DNA of 64,000 bases from Tretioscincus oriximinensis (GCA_022410635.1 JAJVDF010000213.1:249233-313232); one strand, 5' to 3'; counted from the stretch's first letter, positions 23,252-35,427 are shown. Notes: a model not told the origin generated them from the sequence alone. A program made the numbers and translations.

Positions 23252-24007
23252 GGGAGCACTGTTCTGTAATCTGTTCTGATTGACTTAAACTGTTACTTAG
23301 AACAAAAAAAGATGGAGATGGCATAGGCAGAAGACGTTCCATAGGAAAAAGACATTCATTTTGACTTCACATTGGAGTGAGGAGGCTCCATTTCCACAGT
23401 AGCATAAAAACCACAGATTCCAATATAAAAGTAAGATTACAAATTTCAAAACATTTAGGAGCTCTGTATGGGAGCTAAAATAACTGTTCTAAGGGTTCAC
23501 ATGTTATAGGAAGCTCAGGTCATTAATTATACGTTACTTCTACATTAATTATTCCCAAATGTCTTTCTCATTCTCTTAGGGTCCCTAGAGTTCCTCTTAT
23601 CTTAATAGACTCCCCTTGCCAAGTATGGGGGATGCCAAGAATATACAGTACATCATTTGGGATTGAAGGATAGTTTAGGTCAACTATGTTGCTCATGTAT
23701 GAGTTACAAATAAGGTGCTATGTCTCAAAAAACAATTTTGAAACTACTCCTGCTCCGGCAAGATAGAATTAAACTAGTTTATTTCTACCAGGTGCAACAA
23801 ATGACAGAAAATAAAGACCTTTGACACTTAAGCATCAGAACATAGCCAAGATTCTAAACTCTTATCTTATATTAAACTCAATCTCATGTATGTGAGGGAA
23901 AAAACAGTCAATATTCAACTTAGCCTCCAATAATCAACTCCATTGAAGATAGTGCTGGTAGAGGGAACAATATGATTGCCACAAGGTGTAAGTCTCTGAA
24001 AAATATG

Positions 24008-24140
24008 GGATTTATTCATTTATTTACTTTTCTATATCACCCTATACCCGAAGTTTCCATGGCGATTAACAATAAACCCCCAGTTAACATATTAAAACAG
24101 CCACATTTAAAAGTAGGGAAGGGAGAGCAGTTTTTATTTC
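24008..24140 (-). repeat. LINE 3'-end family A copy
   Basis: TTTATTCATTTATTTACTTT, then CTATATCACCCTATACCCGA, AGTTTCCATGGCG and AACATATTAAAACAGCC. The 41518 and 44345 copies share the AACATATTAAAAA ending, so these three form a subfamily. Confidence 0.75.
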
Positions 24141-24525
24141 AGTATATGGATGATGTATTCTTCTCTAGATGTAGTCAGGGAGCCATTGTGTGTAACAGAA
24201 TGCTGAACTAAATGGTTGTTGGTCAATTCAGCCATACTGTATAGATTCCTCCTCATTGCTCCTCCTCCTTTTATCAAAAAACAGGGCTGCTGTTGGTGGT
24301 TGGTATCTCTTTTCACTAGCCTTCGAGAGCATCAGCCCACAGTCAAGTGGCTGTTCTAGGAAGCCGACAACAGACAGCAACTCCAATAGTATCCTGTTGC
24401 CATAAGAAGATACTTTTTATATTAAATAAATTAAATAAAGTATATTGTAGTATTAGAAGTTCTTACAAATATAGTATTATTTATTAAAATTGAAAATGTC
24501 CACCAACTATAATTGCTGTCCTGAT

Positions 24526-24749
24526 GCAAGAAGAAGAAGAAGAAGAAAAGGAAGAAGAAAAGGAAGAAGAAAGGGAAGAAGGAAGAAGAAGGCGAAGCAG
24601 CTTATAAAGATAGAAGGCTGACATTCTATCTTCCCCACCAGGCTATGGTGGTTCCCATTTATCTAGTTGCAGTCAGTTGCAATTTCTTGCAATTCTTGCT
24701 TTCAAATAAATGGGTTGGCTAGAGCTATAGGCTAGTAGATGGTCCTCAC
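24526..24749 (-). repeat. tRNA-derived SINE, 3' part, split by a transposon
   Basis: A purine tract of AAGAAG and AAGGAAGA units (24526-24598) is the expanded SINE tail in reverse. It is followed by reverse SINE body including GACATTCTATCTTCCCCACC and CAGTTGCAATTTCTTGCAA. The SINE is cut at GTCCTCAC, where the element at 24750 begins. Confidence 0.9.
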
Positions 24750-25284
24750 CAGTGCTTTTTTTCCAGACTAAAAGGTGCCGGTACTAACACCGGCGGCGGC
24801 NGGGGGGCGGCGGTGGCCTCCGCTAATGCCACGCCCCCCTCGCCGGCGGCTAACGCAGCAGTACCGGCACCTTTTATTTATGCGGNGGAGCGGGGGGGAG
24901 CGGGGGGAGCNGAGGCCGCCGCTCATTCCCACGGCCCGCCGCTGCCGCCGCCCACCGCTAACTCCGCCCCCCGTCGCCTAAATAAAAGGTGCCGGTACTG
25001 CTGCGTTAGCCGCCNGCGAGGGGGGCATGGCGTTAGCGGAGGCCGATAACGCTGCCTCCTCCGATAATGCCACGCCCCCCTCGCCGGCGNCTAACGCAGC
25101 AGTACCGGCACCTTTTATTTAGGCGGGGGAGCGGCAGGGGGAGGGGAGGGGGGAGCGGAGGCTGCCGCCCCCGCTAACTCCGCCGCTGCTGCTAACTCCG
25201 CCACCCCACCCCCACCCCACCCCCCGCCTAAATAAAAGGTGCCGGAACTGCGTTCCGGCGCGTTCCGTCACAAAAAAAGCCCTG
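24750..25284. mobile_element. GC-rich hAT-like MITE with alternating inverted cores
   Basis: The 535-bp element begins CAGTGCTTTTTTT and ends AAAAAAAGCCCTG, hAT-like terminal inverted repeats. Exact 8-bp duplications GTCCTCAC flank it (24742-24749 and 25285-25292), and it sits inside a SINE. Inside, a ~21-bp core built on AAAAGGTGCCGGTACT occurs five times in strictly alternating orientation: 24769-24785 (+), 24860-24880 (-), 24979-24999 (+), 25101-25121 (-) and 25229-25249 (+). The later cores are spaced about 120 bp apart. Between them are CpG-rich GCGGAG/CTCCGC blocks. No coding capacity. Confidence 0.92.
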
Positions 25285-25292
25285 GTCCTCAC

Positions 25293-25376
25293 CCCTGCCC
25301 ATGTCTGACATAGGGCTTTGAAACCCAATCTCCCAGATGTCAGACCATCTCTTTAGTGACTGAGCCATTCGTGCCT
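25293..25376 (-). repeat. tRNA-derived SINE, head half, split by a transposon
   Basis: Continues the SINE broken at 24749, in reverse. It contains GGGCTTTGAAACCCAATCTCC (box B region) and GTGACTGAGCCATTC (box A region). Confidence 0.88.
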
Positions 25377-26381
25377 GGACTATGTCAGGAAAAAACTAGA
25401 CTACATCAGGAAAAACAGCTTACTGATGTTGTTGGTCTATTGCCCTGCGTAGCCTGATATTTGCCATGATTGGTGCCACAGTTACACCTGCTCATCATTT
25501 TCATCATGCAGCCATGAGGCAGCACTCTTTGGCATCTGTTTGATCCAGTATGTTAGACATTTCTGTCTTATTTTAGCAACCATAATCCAAAATGAGTTCC
25601 CTACATTCCATCCTTGGAACATTTTTTTTCCTTTCAGTTCAGACATTGTCAGTACTGTTTTACATCAAAACCTATCCCTTCTCTGTTTCAACCCAGTATT
25701 AGAACAGGGTCATCCTTCGAGTCTTNCTGCATTCTTTGTTCAGTATGCCACAGATGTTGCTGCCAGATTTCAAAATGGTGTTCACCTTCACAAACTACCT
25801 TGGAACTCACATGCTTAAGAGGCATGCTTTTCTTTCTCTTCCTTAGCAAAGATATAATTTTGCCCTTATCGCCTGCTATGCAGTGCTGTTTTTCTTCAGA
25901 ACATTTTTTTTTTCCGTAACAGCATGGCAGAGTCTTTGTATCTCAAAAGGTATGGGCCATGGAAAAATGAATTCCCACCCACTTTGTGGAAGCTTCATCT
26001 ATTCTCTGCTCTTGCAAGAATCACACAGAGAATGTAATTTTATTCCTTCTTTCAAAGGAACTGGTCAGGCATAAACTGACAGTGTCCTCTCAGTTCTTCA
26101 TTCTACTTCCATTTCTATGGTATCTGAAAACACTTCAGCTGTTTCAAGATTTATCTTGCTTGGGGTCATCTAACTACTCTATTTCAGACTGTACCAATCA
26201 AAACTCAAAAGATACCAACATGGCCGNACTCTAGAAAAAACATAGATGGTCACACAACCAATACCCTATTCCCTGCCTTTCCCTTTTTAATGCTTTTTAA
26301 AAAAATCTTCCCTTAAAAAAAAGCTTCCCAAAGTAATCTTTGGAGGAGATATATAGGATCAGGTGCAAAATTATCAATGTA
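25377..26381. other. no recognisable feature
   Basis: Overlapping + strand open frames at 25540-25919 contain an N and resemble nothing that I know. No repeat recognised. Confidence 0.4.
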
Positions 26382-26917
26382 TAGGGTTGCCATACGTCCC
26401 GGTAAACCGGGACAAACCCGGTTTTGGGGACTAAAATATAGTCCCCTCCGGGTTTTAAGGCAAAATCCCGGCTTTTTACATTCCCCGATGCTGCGTCAGG
26501 GAATGTAAAAAGGCGGGATTTTAAAGGAAAAGCAGCCGTCAGAGCTGACGGCTGCAGAGCACACCGTCGCTGCTCCTTGGCTGGAGGCGGGGTTTCGCTC
26601 TACTCTCGCCCACCAACTCGCCTCTAGAAACACCTGGGTTTCTGACAGGAGGGCAGCTCTGTTCTCCTCTCACAAACCCAAGCGTTTTTGCTCCGCTGCT
26701 GCAGACGAGTTGGCGGCGAGAACAGGGAGAAACCCCGCCACCAGCAAAGGAGCAGGTGCATGCGCGTGCACACATGGACGCTTGTAGTGAGACAGGCAGG
26801 GGTTTTGCCTGTCTCGCTAGAAGCGTCCGTATGTGCGCATGCGCACGTGCGCACACGCGCGCGCGCGCGCACCCCACCCCCGTCCCGGTTTTGGGTTGCC
26901 AGAATATGGCAACCCTA
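26382..26917. mobile_element. chain-of-hairpins hAT-like MITE, copy 1
   Basis: The 536-bp element begins TAGGGTTGCCATA and ends TATGGCAACCCTA (13-bp perfect terminal inverted repeats). The flanks TCAATGTA at 26374-26381 and 26918-26925 are identical, an 8-bp hAT-type duplication. The interior is a series of hairpins: GTCCCGG/CCGGGAC (26396-26413); GGGGACTA/TAGTCCCC (26426-26446); 19-bp arms with one mismatch (26467-26485 with 26499-26517); perfect GCAGCCGTCAG/CTGACGGCTGC (26532-26555); arms of about 33 bp (26587-26620 with 26706-26739) enclosing a further hairpin; and arms of about 40 bp at 26757-26852. An alternating GC/CA tract lies at 26837-26873. No coding capacity. Confidence 0.93.
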
Positions 26918-26925
26918 TCAATGTA

Positions 26926-27847
26926 TGGTGTCCAGTGGAAATCAATGAATGAATTTAAGATAGATCCTGGATTTAACCCACTTGTCTAGATGGGGCCTGG
27001 AAGTCAGTTGCATTCACACCTAAATTTTAATCTAGTTTTACAGTTAGAAAATTCATCAGCAGAGTGAAAAACTATTTTCTTTCAACATTACCTACTATAA
27101 CTCAGAAAATATGCCTTTTTGTTGTAGAAAAGAAAATATGCAGATATACTTTCTTTAAAAGTGGATGGAAACTGAATTAAAACAGGTTTGAATAAAATTA
27201 GTTCATTCCAGTTACAAAATTTAAAAATAAAAATTACAGCTGCAATTTAAATTGCGAACTCACACATGTGTATTCATATAAATAATGTTTACTTACATAC
27301 ATGGACTAATTAAATGATACTGTAGCTACAATAAGGAGAAATGTTACAGATCGTTTCAGTATCAAAGGAAAGTGTTAATTTTTATAAGTACCTGAAGTTC
27401 CACTACTAAAATTAAGGAGTTGATGATTCTATACTCACCCCCCTACCGTGAATGGAATTAACTAGGCACCAATTTACACCTCATTGTTAAGAGTAGCTGA
27501 TTTGTATACAAGTGAGACCACATTTACATCTTTTGTAATTTAGTTAAAAGGAGAAAAGACTTTTTTTTCTTTACCACAAATCATGAAGCAAATATTTAAT
27601 GTTAAATTAGTTAAAATATACACCATTCTGAAAGAAATAAGAAATGTCTGATTCTATCATAATCTATCATGCTGAATTATTAGTAATCTTCTCTTCAATT
27701 AAAGGTTTTGTTTTATGAAATATTATAATTATTACTATGGGGCTGATAAACTTTACATATTTCTATGACCCTGCCCAGAATGATTAATATGAATGAAACT
27801 AGCTAATATAACATGAGTTATGATGATTAGTATTCCAAACTTTTAAG
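26926..27847. other. no recognisable feature
   Basis: AT-rich sequence after the MITE, with no supported feature. Confidence 0.45.
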
Positions 27848-28222
27848 AGGTGATCTAAGGTATATGAAATTGTACATAGTTTGGAAAAGGTAAATAGAGA
27901 AAAAAAAGTTCTCTATATCTCTCTATGAAACTGATGGGAGTCACTGGACTATAGAATTTACTACCAGAAGTAGTAACAGCAACTGGTTGGGATACTTGGA
28001 AGTTAAACAAATTCATGGAGGACATGTGAATCAATAGCTAGCATGATAGATACATAGATAGTACATCCAGTGTTGGAGAAGCTGGAAGCATGCCTCTAGA
28101 GACATTTTGCAGAGTTTCAAGTACAGTGAAGATTTTGTCCTTGCTTCTGTTTAAGAATATCCAGAAACAATTGGTGAATCATTGCATGAGATATAATGCT
28201 GGAGTAGATGGGCTCTGGATGA
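27848..28222 (+). repeat. CR1/L2-type LINE 3' end, diverged
   Basis: Words in the expected order: GGTGATCTAAGGTATATGAA, AAGGTAAATAGAGAAAAAA, GGACTATAGAATTTACTACC, TTGGAGAAGCTGGAAGCATG and TAATGCTGGAGTAGATGGGC. It lies tail-to-tail with the reverse copy at 28307. Confidence 0.75.
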
Positions 28223-28306
28223 TAAGTAGGTGTTCTCTATTCCTATCNGGGAATACCAACAAGCTTCTCCAAGATAGTGGATGGCAATAGTAGATAATAT
28301 ATCTAT

Positions 28307-28572
28307 ATAAGAACATAAGCGGAGCCCTGCTGAATCAGGCCAGAGCCCATCTAGTCCAGCATTCTGCCTCACACAGTGGCCCACCAATTGCATTTGGGCA
28401 GTCTGGAATAGAAGAAGGCAAAATCTTCACCTGTTCTCAATGCCCAGCAAATGGCATTTCGGGAATCCTGTCTGTTCCTCCATCTCAGAGGCAGTATCAA
28501 GGCATCCATCCTAGTAGCTATTTATATCCTTGATGTCCATGAACTTATCTAATCTCCTCTTACAGCTATGCA
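28307..28572 (-). repeat. CR1/L2-type LINE 3' end, reverse copy
   Basis: GAACATAAGCGGAGCCCTGC, then CAGAGCCCATCTAGTCCAGC and TCTGCCTCACACAGTGGCCC, the reverse complement of the 3' end seen at 63780-64000. It ends near CTAATCTCCTCTTACAGC. Confidence 0.88.
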
Positions 28573-29624
28573 GGCTGATAGCTAATGATAAAAAAGACCT
28601 TAAACACAAAAATCAGATGTAACTATTATAAAATTTATCATTTGGAAAGACTTGTTAAATTACAAAAACAACCATAGCCACACCCAANCCAATATCAAAA
28701 TTATTCAGGATCAAAATAGTCATTCAATTCTCTTCCACCCATGGCCAAATATTTGCATTTCTTCAAATATTTATTTTCTCGCATAGAATCGCCAGATCTA
28801 GCTTCAGCAATAGTTAATGACTGAGTATATGTTGTCTCTTTCACTCAGTTATTATGAATGTTTNCCAACATTGTAAATTCAAAAGCATCAGAGCAGAAGC
28901 TTTACAGTAAACACAGTTTCTGACATATTCATAAGCAAATATATTCAGTATTAAAGGCTTTAAAAAAAGTTCATTTTTTTCTTTAAAAAAGGCAAAACTA
29001 TTTTGTTGCATCTGTTTCTATTTTCTAGCATAGACCCACCTATGGCAATTACAGAAGCAATTTAAAATCCTTACTTATCATAAAGTTGTTTCCATAATAG
29101 TCTGACTGTTATTTATGAAATCTGGGATAAACAGTGCAATTTTAAATGATAAATGGATAAAACCCCTGGAACTAAGAAACAGGGAGTTGAGTTGATGTAA
29201 CTGAATTCCTACTTTCTCCATTTTTACCATTTTTTCTCATATTACTTATGTGTTTCTGGGTGGGTGGGGTCCAGCATCAGCATTATCTATATCTGCATAA
29301 AGAGATTTGATAACAATTGGCTACACAAAGCTCAAGTATATCTGTTTTTCTTATAAAGTATCTACTCCTACACCCAAACTAAATACATGATGACAAACAA
29401 TATAACAACTATAGTTTATTTATGAATGTTCTAAAAATCAATGATATTTTTACTATCATCTTAATAGCTTTATTAGTTCTTACTGCTTCCTACCATCTGA
29501 ATAACTTTCAGGAAAATTAATGAGCAGAGACATCATTATGTAAAAAGTGAGTTGATGAAGAAAGTTGATAAATAATGCAACTACTGTCAATTTATTATTA
29601 CTGTCGTTATTGTTCTTGCTATAC
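28573..29624. other. no recognisable feature
   Basis: AT-rich, no supported feature. Confidence 0.45.
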
Positions 29625-29659
29625 TACTACTACTACTAATAATAATAATAATAATAATA

Positions 29660-29731
<72 letters not shown>

Positions 29732-29757
29732 TGATGATGATGATGATGATGATAATG
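29625..29757. repeat. (ATT)n/(AAT)n microsatellite with GAT tail
   Basis: More than 30 AAT units with two AAATAATAATA interruptions, followed by about eight GAT units. The antisense poly-Tyr/Leu open frames here are artefacts of the triplet repeat. Confidence 0.97.
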
Positions 29758-31742
29758 AGGTGAGGTGTGCGGTCTGTCACTTGCACATCTAGGTGTTTTG
29801 CTAGCATGAAATGCCCAAATGTGCACAATAGGCATCATTTGTGCATGTAATGCCAATAAGCGCAGTTGCCAACATCTGTATCCAGTCAGGTACGTGATCA
29901 TACCATTGTAGGGAAAAAATGCTATCAAAATTGCTTTTCCCACTATTACTATAACACACAGTACTGTATGACATATCAGATTCCTTACCTCAGGATGTCA
30001 TAAGTGCCACCGAACTGTGGCATACTAAAATAATCACACTAAAAACGGCCATGTGGATGCAACCTGAGATATCTGTATCGCAAACAAAATAGTACATGTA
30101 ATATTATGTATTATATATTATAGTGTCTGTACTATTAATAAGACGGGCATCAAAGAGTTTATCATTCCAAGGTCCGCTGAAGCCTGACATTGGTCTTTAT
30201 GGACCAATGATAGGGCTTGGAACTTTGTTTGCCCAACATGTTCCTCTGTCGCTGAGAGCATTGTGGCAGCCCACCTGTTGCCACTGCTACCAACTCTCTT
30301 TTTTCCCTTGCTTTCCCTGCATTTTAGCAGGCTTTCCACTGGTGTGTGTATGTGTTGTAGTTGATTAGTATTTCATTAAAGAGGTTTAAATGCTTTGGAT
30401 ACAATCTTATAGAAATGTAGAAAGAGTAAAGAAAAGCTCAGTTGGAAGCCCTTTGCTACAGGTTTTAACACAGAAATATGAGTCTTGAAAAAAAATTGTA
30501 CAATATTTTACAGATCTAACAAAACTGCAAGCATGAAATGGAAGTAGAATTGGTATGACAAATAGCAAACAGCCCCCTATCCCTTAATAGAATGTAAACT
30601 CTCAAGATCTTGATATGGATATAGAGATATTTCTATATTTTTTTCATCATCTTTCTATTTAAGGAATTTATTTTTCAAGCTGTTAACAGCTTTAGCCAAA
30701 AGGGGGAAAGAATGAAAAAAAAATGGGAAGTATATGTTGGTATGGTCTTAGGTCCTATTATTGAATGATTTACCAAGTTTTAAAGAACTAGCTGGGGATT
30801 CTGGGATTTCCTATCTGCAGGGGGAGAATTAAGTTTAAATCACCAGATCTGTACTTCACGGCATTTACCTGGGGCCATGTACTTTGCATAGTCAGGCAGT
30901 TAAATTTAGCTTTCAAGTGTTCAGCTGTGGCTCAATATCTAGCTATTGCTGTGAATAAAAGGCACTTCTTACATGTCATAGGCAGTCACTGCTCCACTTG
31001 AATAATAATAATGAGATATCATACTGTTGGGCATTGCATAAGTACGTTTTGCACAACAAATCTGGACCACCGGTCAGCGTTGATATCAGAAAACTTGTTC
31101 TGTGCAGTATATTAATTCCTCCGGCACTTTGGGGAAATTATATGTTCAATAATCCTAACCTAACCCATGGATTTTGGCAGTTGTGCATCTCAGCACCAGT
31201 CTCTAGAAAGGCCGTACAAATGAGAAATCTTATAACTTAAGAAGTGAATGAAAAGAAAAAAGCAGGGGGTAGGCTTTTTCCTAAACTTTTCTTATAATTG
31301 GCTTTTTAAGGTGATAGTGAGAGAAAGCTGTAATTAGGTGTTTCCTTAGAGTTAAAAGAAGCATATGTAAGGCTTGGGCTTGAAACCAATTATTTGCATT
31401 CCCAAGAAAAATGTCATTATTGGTAATTTTTTTGTTCTGTAATAGTTACTTTAATGCTATGAGTTGGGCTTTGCATCACTCAGTAATGATGTTGGAGCAA
31501 TTTTTCACACAAAGAAATAAATATATATTCATGTAAATCTCTTTTGGTCAGTTCATACTCGCATTCTACACAAAAGTAATGCTGTATATTTCTTTATTCA
31601 AAGTTTAAATAGTAACAATTTGTCCTGTAACTTTCTTGGAAAAACAATAAAGAAAAGACTGGAAAAGGATTGTGCCCAATCAAAATGTGCTGTTGTGGCT
31701 GGGTATCATTGAGTTGTGACTGACTCCTTGGTGACTGTATGG
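29758..31742. other. no recognisable feature
   Basis: No supported repeat or exon. The sequence is ordinary AT-rich non-coding DNA. Confidence 0.4.
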
Positions 31743-31951
31743 TAGGCTGACCAGATGACCCCTTTTGCGGGGGGTTGAAAACTAATTTTAGGGGTGCCTC
31801 CTGTTTTTTTCTGAGGAAAAAAACAAAACAAAAGATTTTTTGGAAAAAAATCTTTTTTTAAAAAAAAAATTCCTCAGAAAAAACTTGGAGGCACCCCAAA
31901 ACCGGGTTTTCAAACACACACACACACCAATGGGGTCATCTGGTAAGCCTA
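31743..31951. mobile_element. fold-back hAT-like MITE, second complete copy
   Basis: Begins TAGGCTGACCAGATGACCCC and ends TGGGGTCATCTGGTAAGCCTA. The arms pair through GGGGTGCCTCCTGTTTTTT with AACTTGGAGGCACCCC around an A/T-rich centre. The flank CTGTATGG (31735-31742) recurs as GTGTATGG three bases past the right end, a probable 8-bp duplication displaced by a small insertion. It has a CA microsatellite in the right arm that the 23044 copy lacks. Confidence 0.85.
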
Positions 31952-34198
31952 CAAGTGTATGGGCACCTCTTTGGTTATCTCTATGCAGTTTCTGTACCAA
32001 AGATTCCAAAGGGCTTTGGCATTTCCTACTTCTAGGAAAGGGAATCCTGACAGTTTTTGAGCTATAAATAAGAAAGAGTTCATTGGGTACCTTCCTAGTG
32101 CCATCCACAGAGATTCAGAGTGTAGAATGATAAGGAAGCTCTGTACAAACATTTTCTACTGGGACTTGAATAGTTGAATATTAAAACAGGTGATTACAGT
32201 AGCACAGTAGGTTGCAAAAGTGAAAGATTATTTGTAGAAATACGTTAAAAGTGCCAGTCAGGTCTTGTGGGAAAACTAGTTGACTTAAAGATCAATTATA
32301 TTACCAGTTATCTCAACCTTTAAAATTAAAGTGTTTTTTTTNNNAAAAAGTGCCTGCAGCCTTAGAAAAGATACAGAAATTTTGCATAATCTGATACTAA
32401 ATGGGATGTTTGCATTTCCCCCTATCATTTTCTTTTAAAAATGATAAACTTTACTATCCTAAAGAAAGATTAACTCTGCACAGAAAAGCAATTGATAAAA
32501 GTTCTTACAGCTTTCAAAAGTTTCAGGGATAAAACTGAAACTCAATTACGATACATGTGCATTTGTACTAGCCAACGTTCAAAAGAAGAATTATTTATAT
32601 TAATCACCTGTGATTATAAAAGATGAAACAATTCTACATATATCAAAAATCAAAATTTCCAGTGACCTATTCAAATAACATTTGGTCTTTGAATACTCAA
32701 AATATACAAGGTCAATAGGAATCATTACTTCCACAGACCTTTATGTCCACACCAGATGACTGGTATACTGGATGCAGATGGGTCTTGATGCAGGACTCCC
32801 TGCAGTTTGATCATCATGCTTTTGAATTGTATGAACTAGGCTCTGGCCCACCAAACTATCTTTTCCTTCTTCAGGACCATTTTTCTCTGGTTTTGACAAA
32901 AGATCTCTAACTAGATCAGTTCAAATTTGCATCAGTATAGCACTATAGTGGTCCAATGGTACAGCAAACACATTTGTATCATCATGAGCCATAGAAGAAC
33001 CTTTTAGTCACACAGATAGGTTGACAGTATCCCTCCAGTACATTTAACCTGAAGGTCTTATGTAAACCTTGCCTCAGTTTACTAGGTGGCATTTTTAGAT
33101 GAAGGTTGGTTGAAGTGAGTACTTAATTTAACAGTTCTTGCTCACAATATTTCTCTTTTCCTTCTGTAAATTCCTACTCTTTTCAGTGCTAAGTGGGAAC
33201 CTGGATCCCCCGTGTAGAGAACATGGCTCCTGTACAGGAAGACCCCTCTATAGGAAGCAAATAGTTGGTCTGAATGCACTTGAAACAATATTTTCCACAT
33301 TCCTAGCGTTAGAAAATAATGCTTTATTTTCAGGAGCATTGTGAAAGGACCTGATGATAAAGTGCCAGCAAATATAAAAATGTCTTTATTGAAATCTATA
33401 TTTTACACTTGACAGCAGTTTTGACTATTGTATGCACTTTGGGTGACCCTTTCCCTGCCTGTCCCTTTGTCTACAGTGTGGCTTGGTAGAAAAAAGTGGG
33501 GAAGTCTTGCTTTTATAATTCTTCTCTAAACTGTGTTGAGAATTTTTTTGTGAGAAAAAGAATATTAAGAATTTGAAATGAATGAAAATAAATCACAAAG
33601 CATTAACTATCACCAATTAAAAATAGAGTGTACCAATTAAAAAGAGTGGAAATAAATTTAAATACACCTAGGAGCTGTTCTGTCACACTGGACTAATCTA
33701 GAGTGTGAAACAGAACAGCATCCTAGTGCTAGACCTGGATAAAAAAGTGTCTTTACAATGTAATGAACAGTGTTGGTTCTTATTCAATAGGACAGTTATT
33801 TCTTCATAATCTTCAAAGGCTCCTAGCCATTATTGTATAATATCTTTTACTGTGCAACAGAATACACATCTTTTTCATGTCTTTGGATGTTCAAATCACA
33901 GACATGTTGGTAGCTGCTGACCTGCAGTGGATAAGCAATTGTTCCTACCTGGGGCTACAGAAAAGCTGGAAAATTTCATTTCTTGGCTTTAGTGTTTCTG
34001 CTTGGAACTGTTTTCAGAGACAAAGGAAATGGCCCTGAAAGTCAACCATTTTCTATGTCTCTGGAAAAACAAATCTGAGCTATGTAGCCTGAAGGAACCA
34101 CTTTAGGTAAATCTGCAATATTTGCAACGAGGCAGAAGAAACTGTTATCAGAGACCTATTGCCCCATTCTGTTGTTAAAATGCTCCTGGTAACACATG
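31952..34198. other. no recognisable feature
   Basis: Contains the NNN gap at 32342-32344. No repeat family member or exon that I can support. Confidence 0.4.
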
Positions 34199-34250
34199 TT
34201 TGTTTATTTATTCTACTTTATACCCCAACGTTTCAGGACAGGATACTATT
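34199..34250 (-). repeat. LINE 3'-end family A, short fragment
   Basis: TGTTTATTTATTCTACTTTATACCCCAACGTTTCAGG, in pieces, is the tip of the reversed family A end. Confidence 0.6.
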
Positions 34251-35403
34251 TATGATGTGATGTGTGCTTGATAAATACAGGGTCATATGATCCTGATATT
34301 CTTTGACCGCCCTCATGTAGCTTGTCACAGTGTAGTTCAAACTATTATATGCAATTATGAAAAATGAAGAAGTAGCCGGCTTTCTGCAATCTTATCTGCT
34401 TATGCACATCAATAGTTTTGCAGGAGGGAATGTCAAGGNATTTCTGTATAAGCTGTAGTCAGCAAGACATTCTGGGATTCNTTCAACATAGCTCCACTCA
34501 CTAATCCAGGAAATGGTATTTCCTTCAGCATGGCNCTCACTCACTAATCTTCTGCTGGTTTTTCAAGGATTACAAGGTGTGTCCATAATGCTGGAACCAA
34601 CAATACATTGGGAAGACCACAGAAATGTTTGACAGTGCAATGCTGGTTAAGGATTCACATTGCCAGACATGCCTGGACATAAGCTCAAACTATTAATTAG
34701 TCACTCATTCAATGGATGAATGGCCCAGTCTATACTGTAAGTCAATGCTAGATCACATTAGTTGAACTCCCTAGAATTGGTTTAAAGGAAGATATATGTG
34801 ACAAAATACCCCCAAGCAAAATACTATGGTCCTAAAATGTGAAAGATGTTCACATTTATGGAAACAAAGCACATTGTACAGAATGATGTTATATATAGGA
34901 CAGCTGCACTCAACTGCCTTTGAGGATTAGTGTTATTTATTTTTTGTTGAAATACATATTTTGTAAGGAATATCACACATCCATTTTTTTTAAAAAAAAG
35001 TTCACCTTTTGACAAAAGATCCCAGGATGGGCCATTACTCTGAAAAGATCCAGAACATCTAGCTAGCCTTCAGTTTCTTCTTACATAATTCTTAAACAAG
35101 TAGATTAATTAGTTCGCCACCTACGAACGCATTATTCTGTGATGCTGCTCCGATCTGTAACTGCACTTTGTTATGCGGACATGAACGAGCAATATTTTTT
35201 AAAAAAATCCATGTGCTTTTACTATTTGCATTGTGAATTCTAGTTAAATAAGGAAGCATACAATTAGCACTGTGGAAGAAGTGTGGGTCCAGCTTGTTTT
35301 GGAATGTTTACGGTGCACAATTGAAAATCTAAATCTCGTTTTCAGATTAAATTACCATCCTGACCTCCCAATTTAAATCCAATCTAATGGTTGACTGATC
35401 TGG
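34251..35403. other. no recognisable feature
   Basis: Ordinary AT-rich DNA that becomes less AT-rich toward the CpG island. Confidence 0.4.
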
Positions 35404-35427
35404 CATATTGTTGGCCCTCCATCACAC
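35404..35427. repeat. (CA)n microsatellite
   Basis: About twelve CA units, followed by CCCCACACGCCACC. Confidence 0.95.

Noticed and set aside
24750..25284. CpG island promoter
   Set aside because: The CpG-dense stretch has transposon termini and an 8-bp target duplication within a SINE.
26539..26989. Open frames of 77-112 codons on both strands
   Set aside because: Same reason: they lie in the MITE at 26382-26917 and follow its palindromes and GC/CA tract.
29587..29943. Minus-strand frame with poly-His, poly-Leu and poly-Ile runs
   Set aside because: Product of the AAT/GAT microsatellite.
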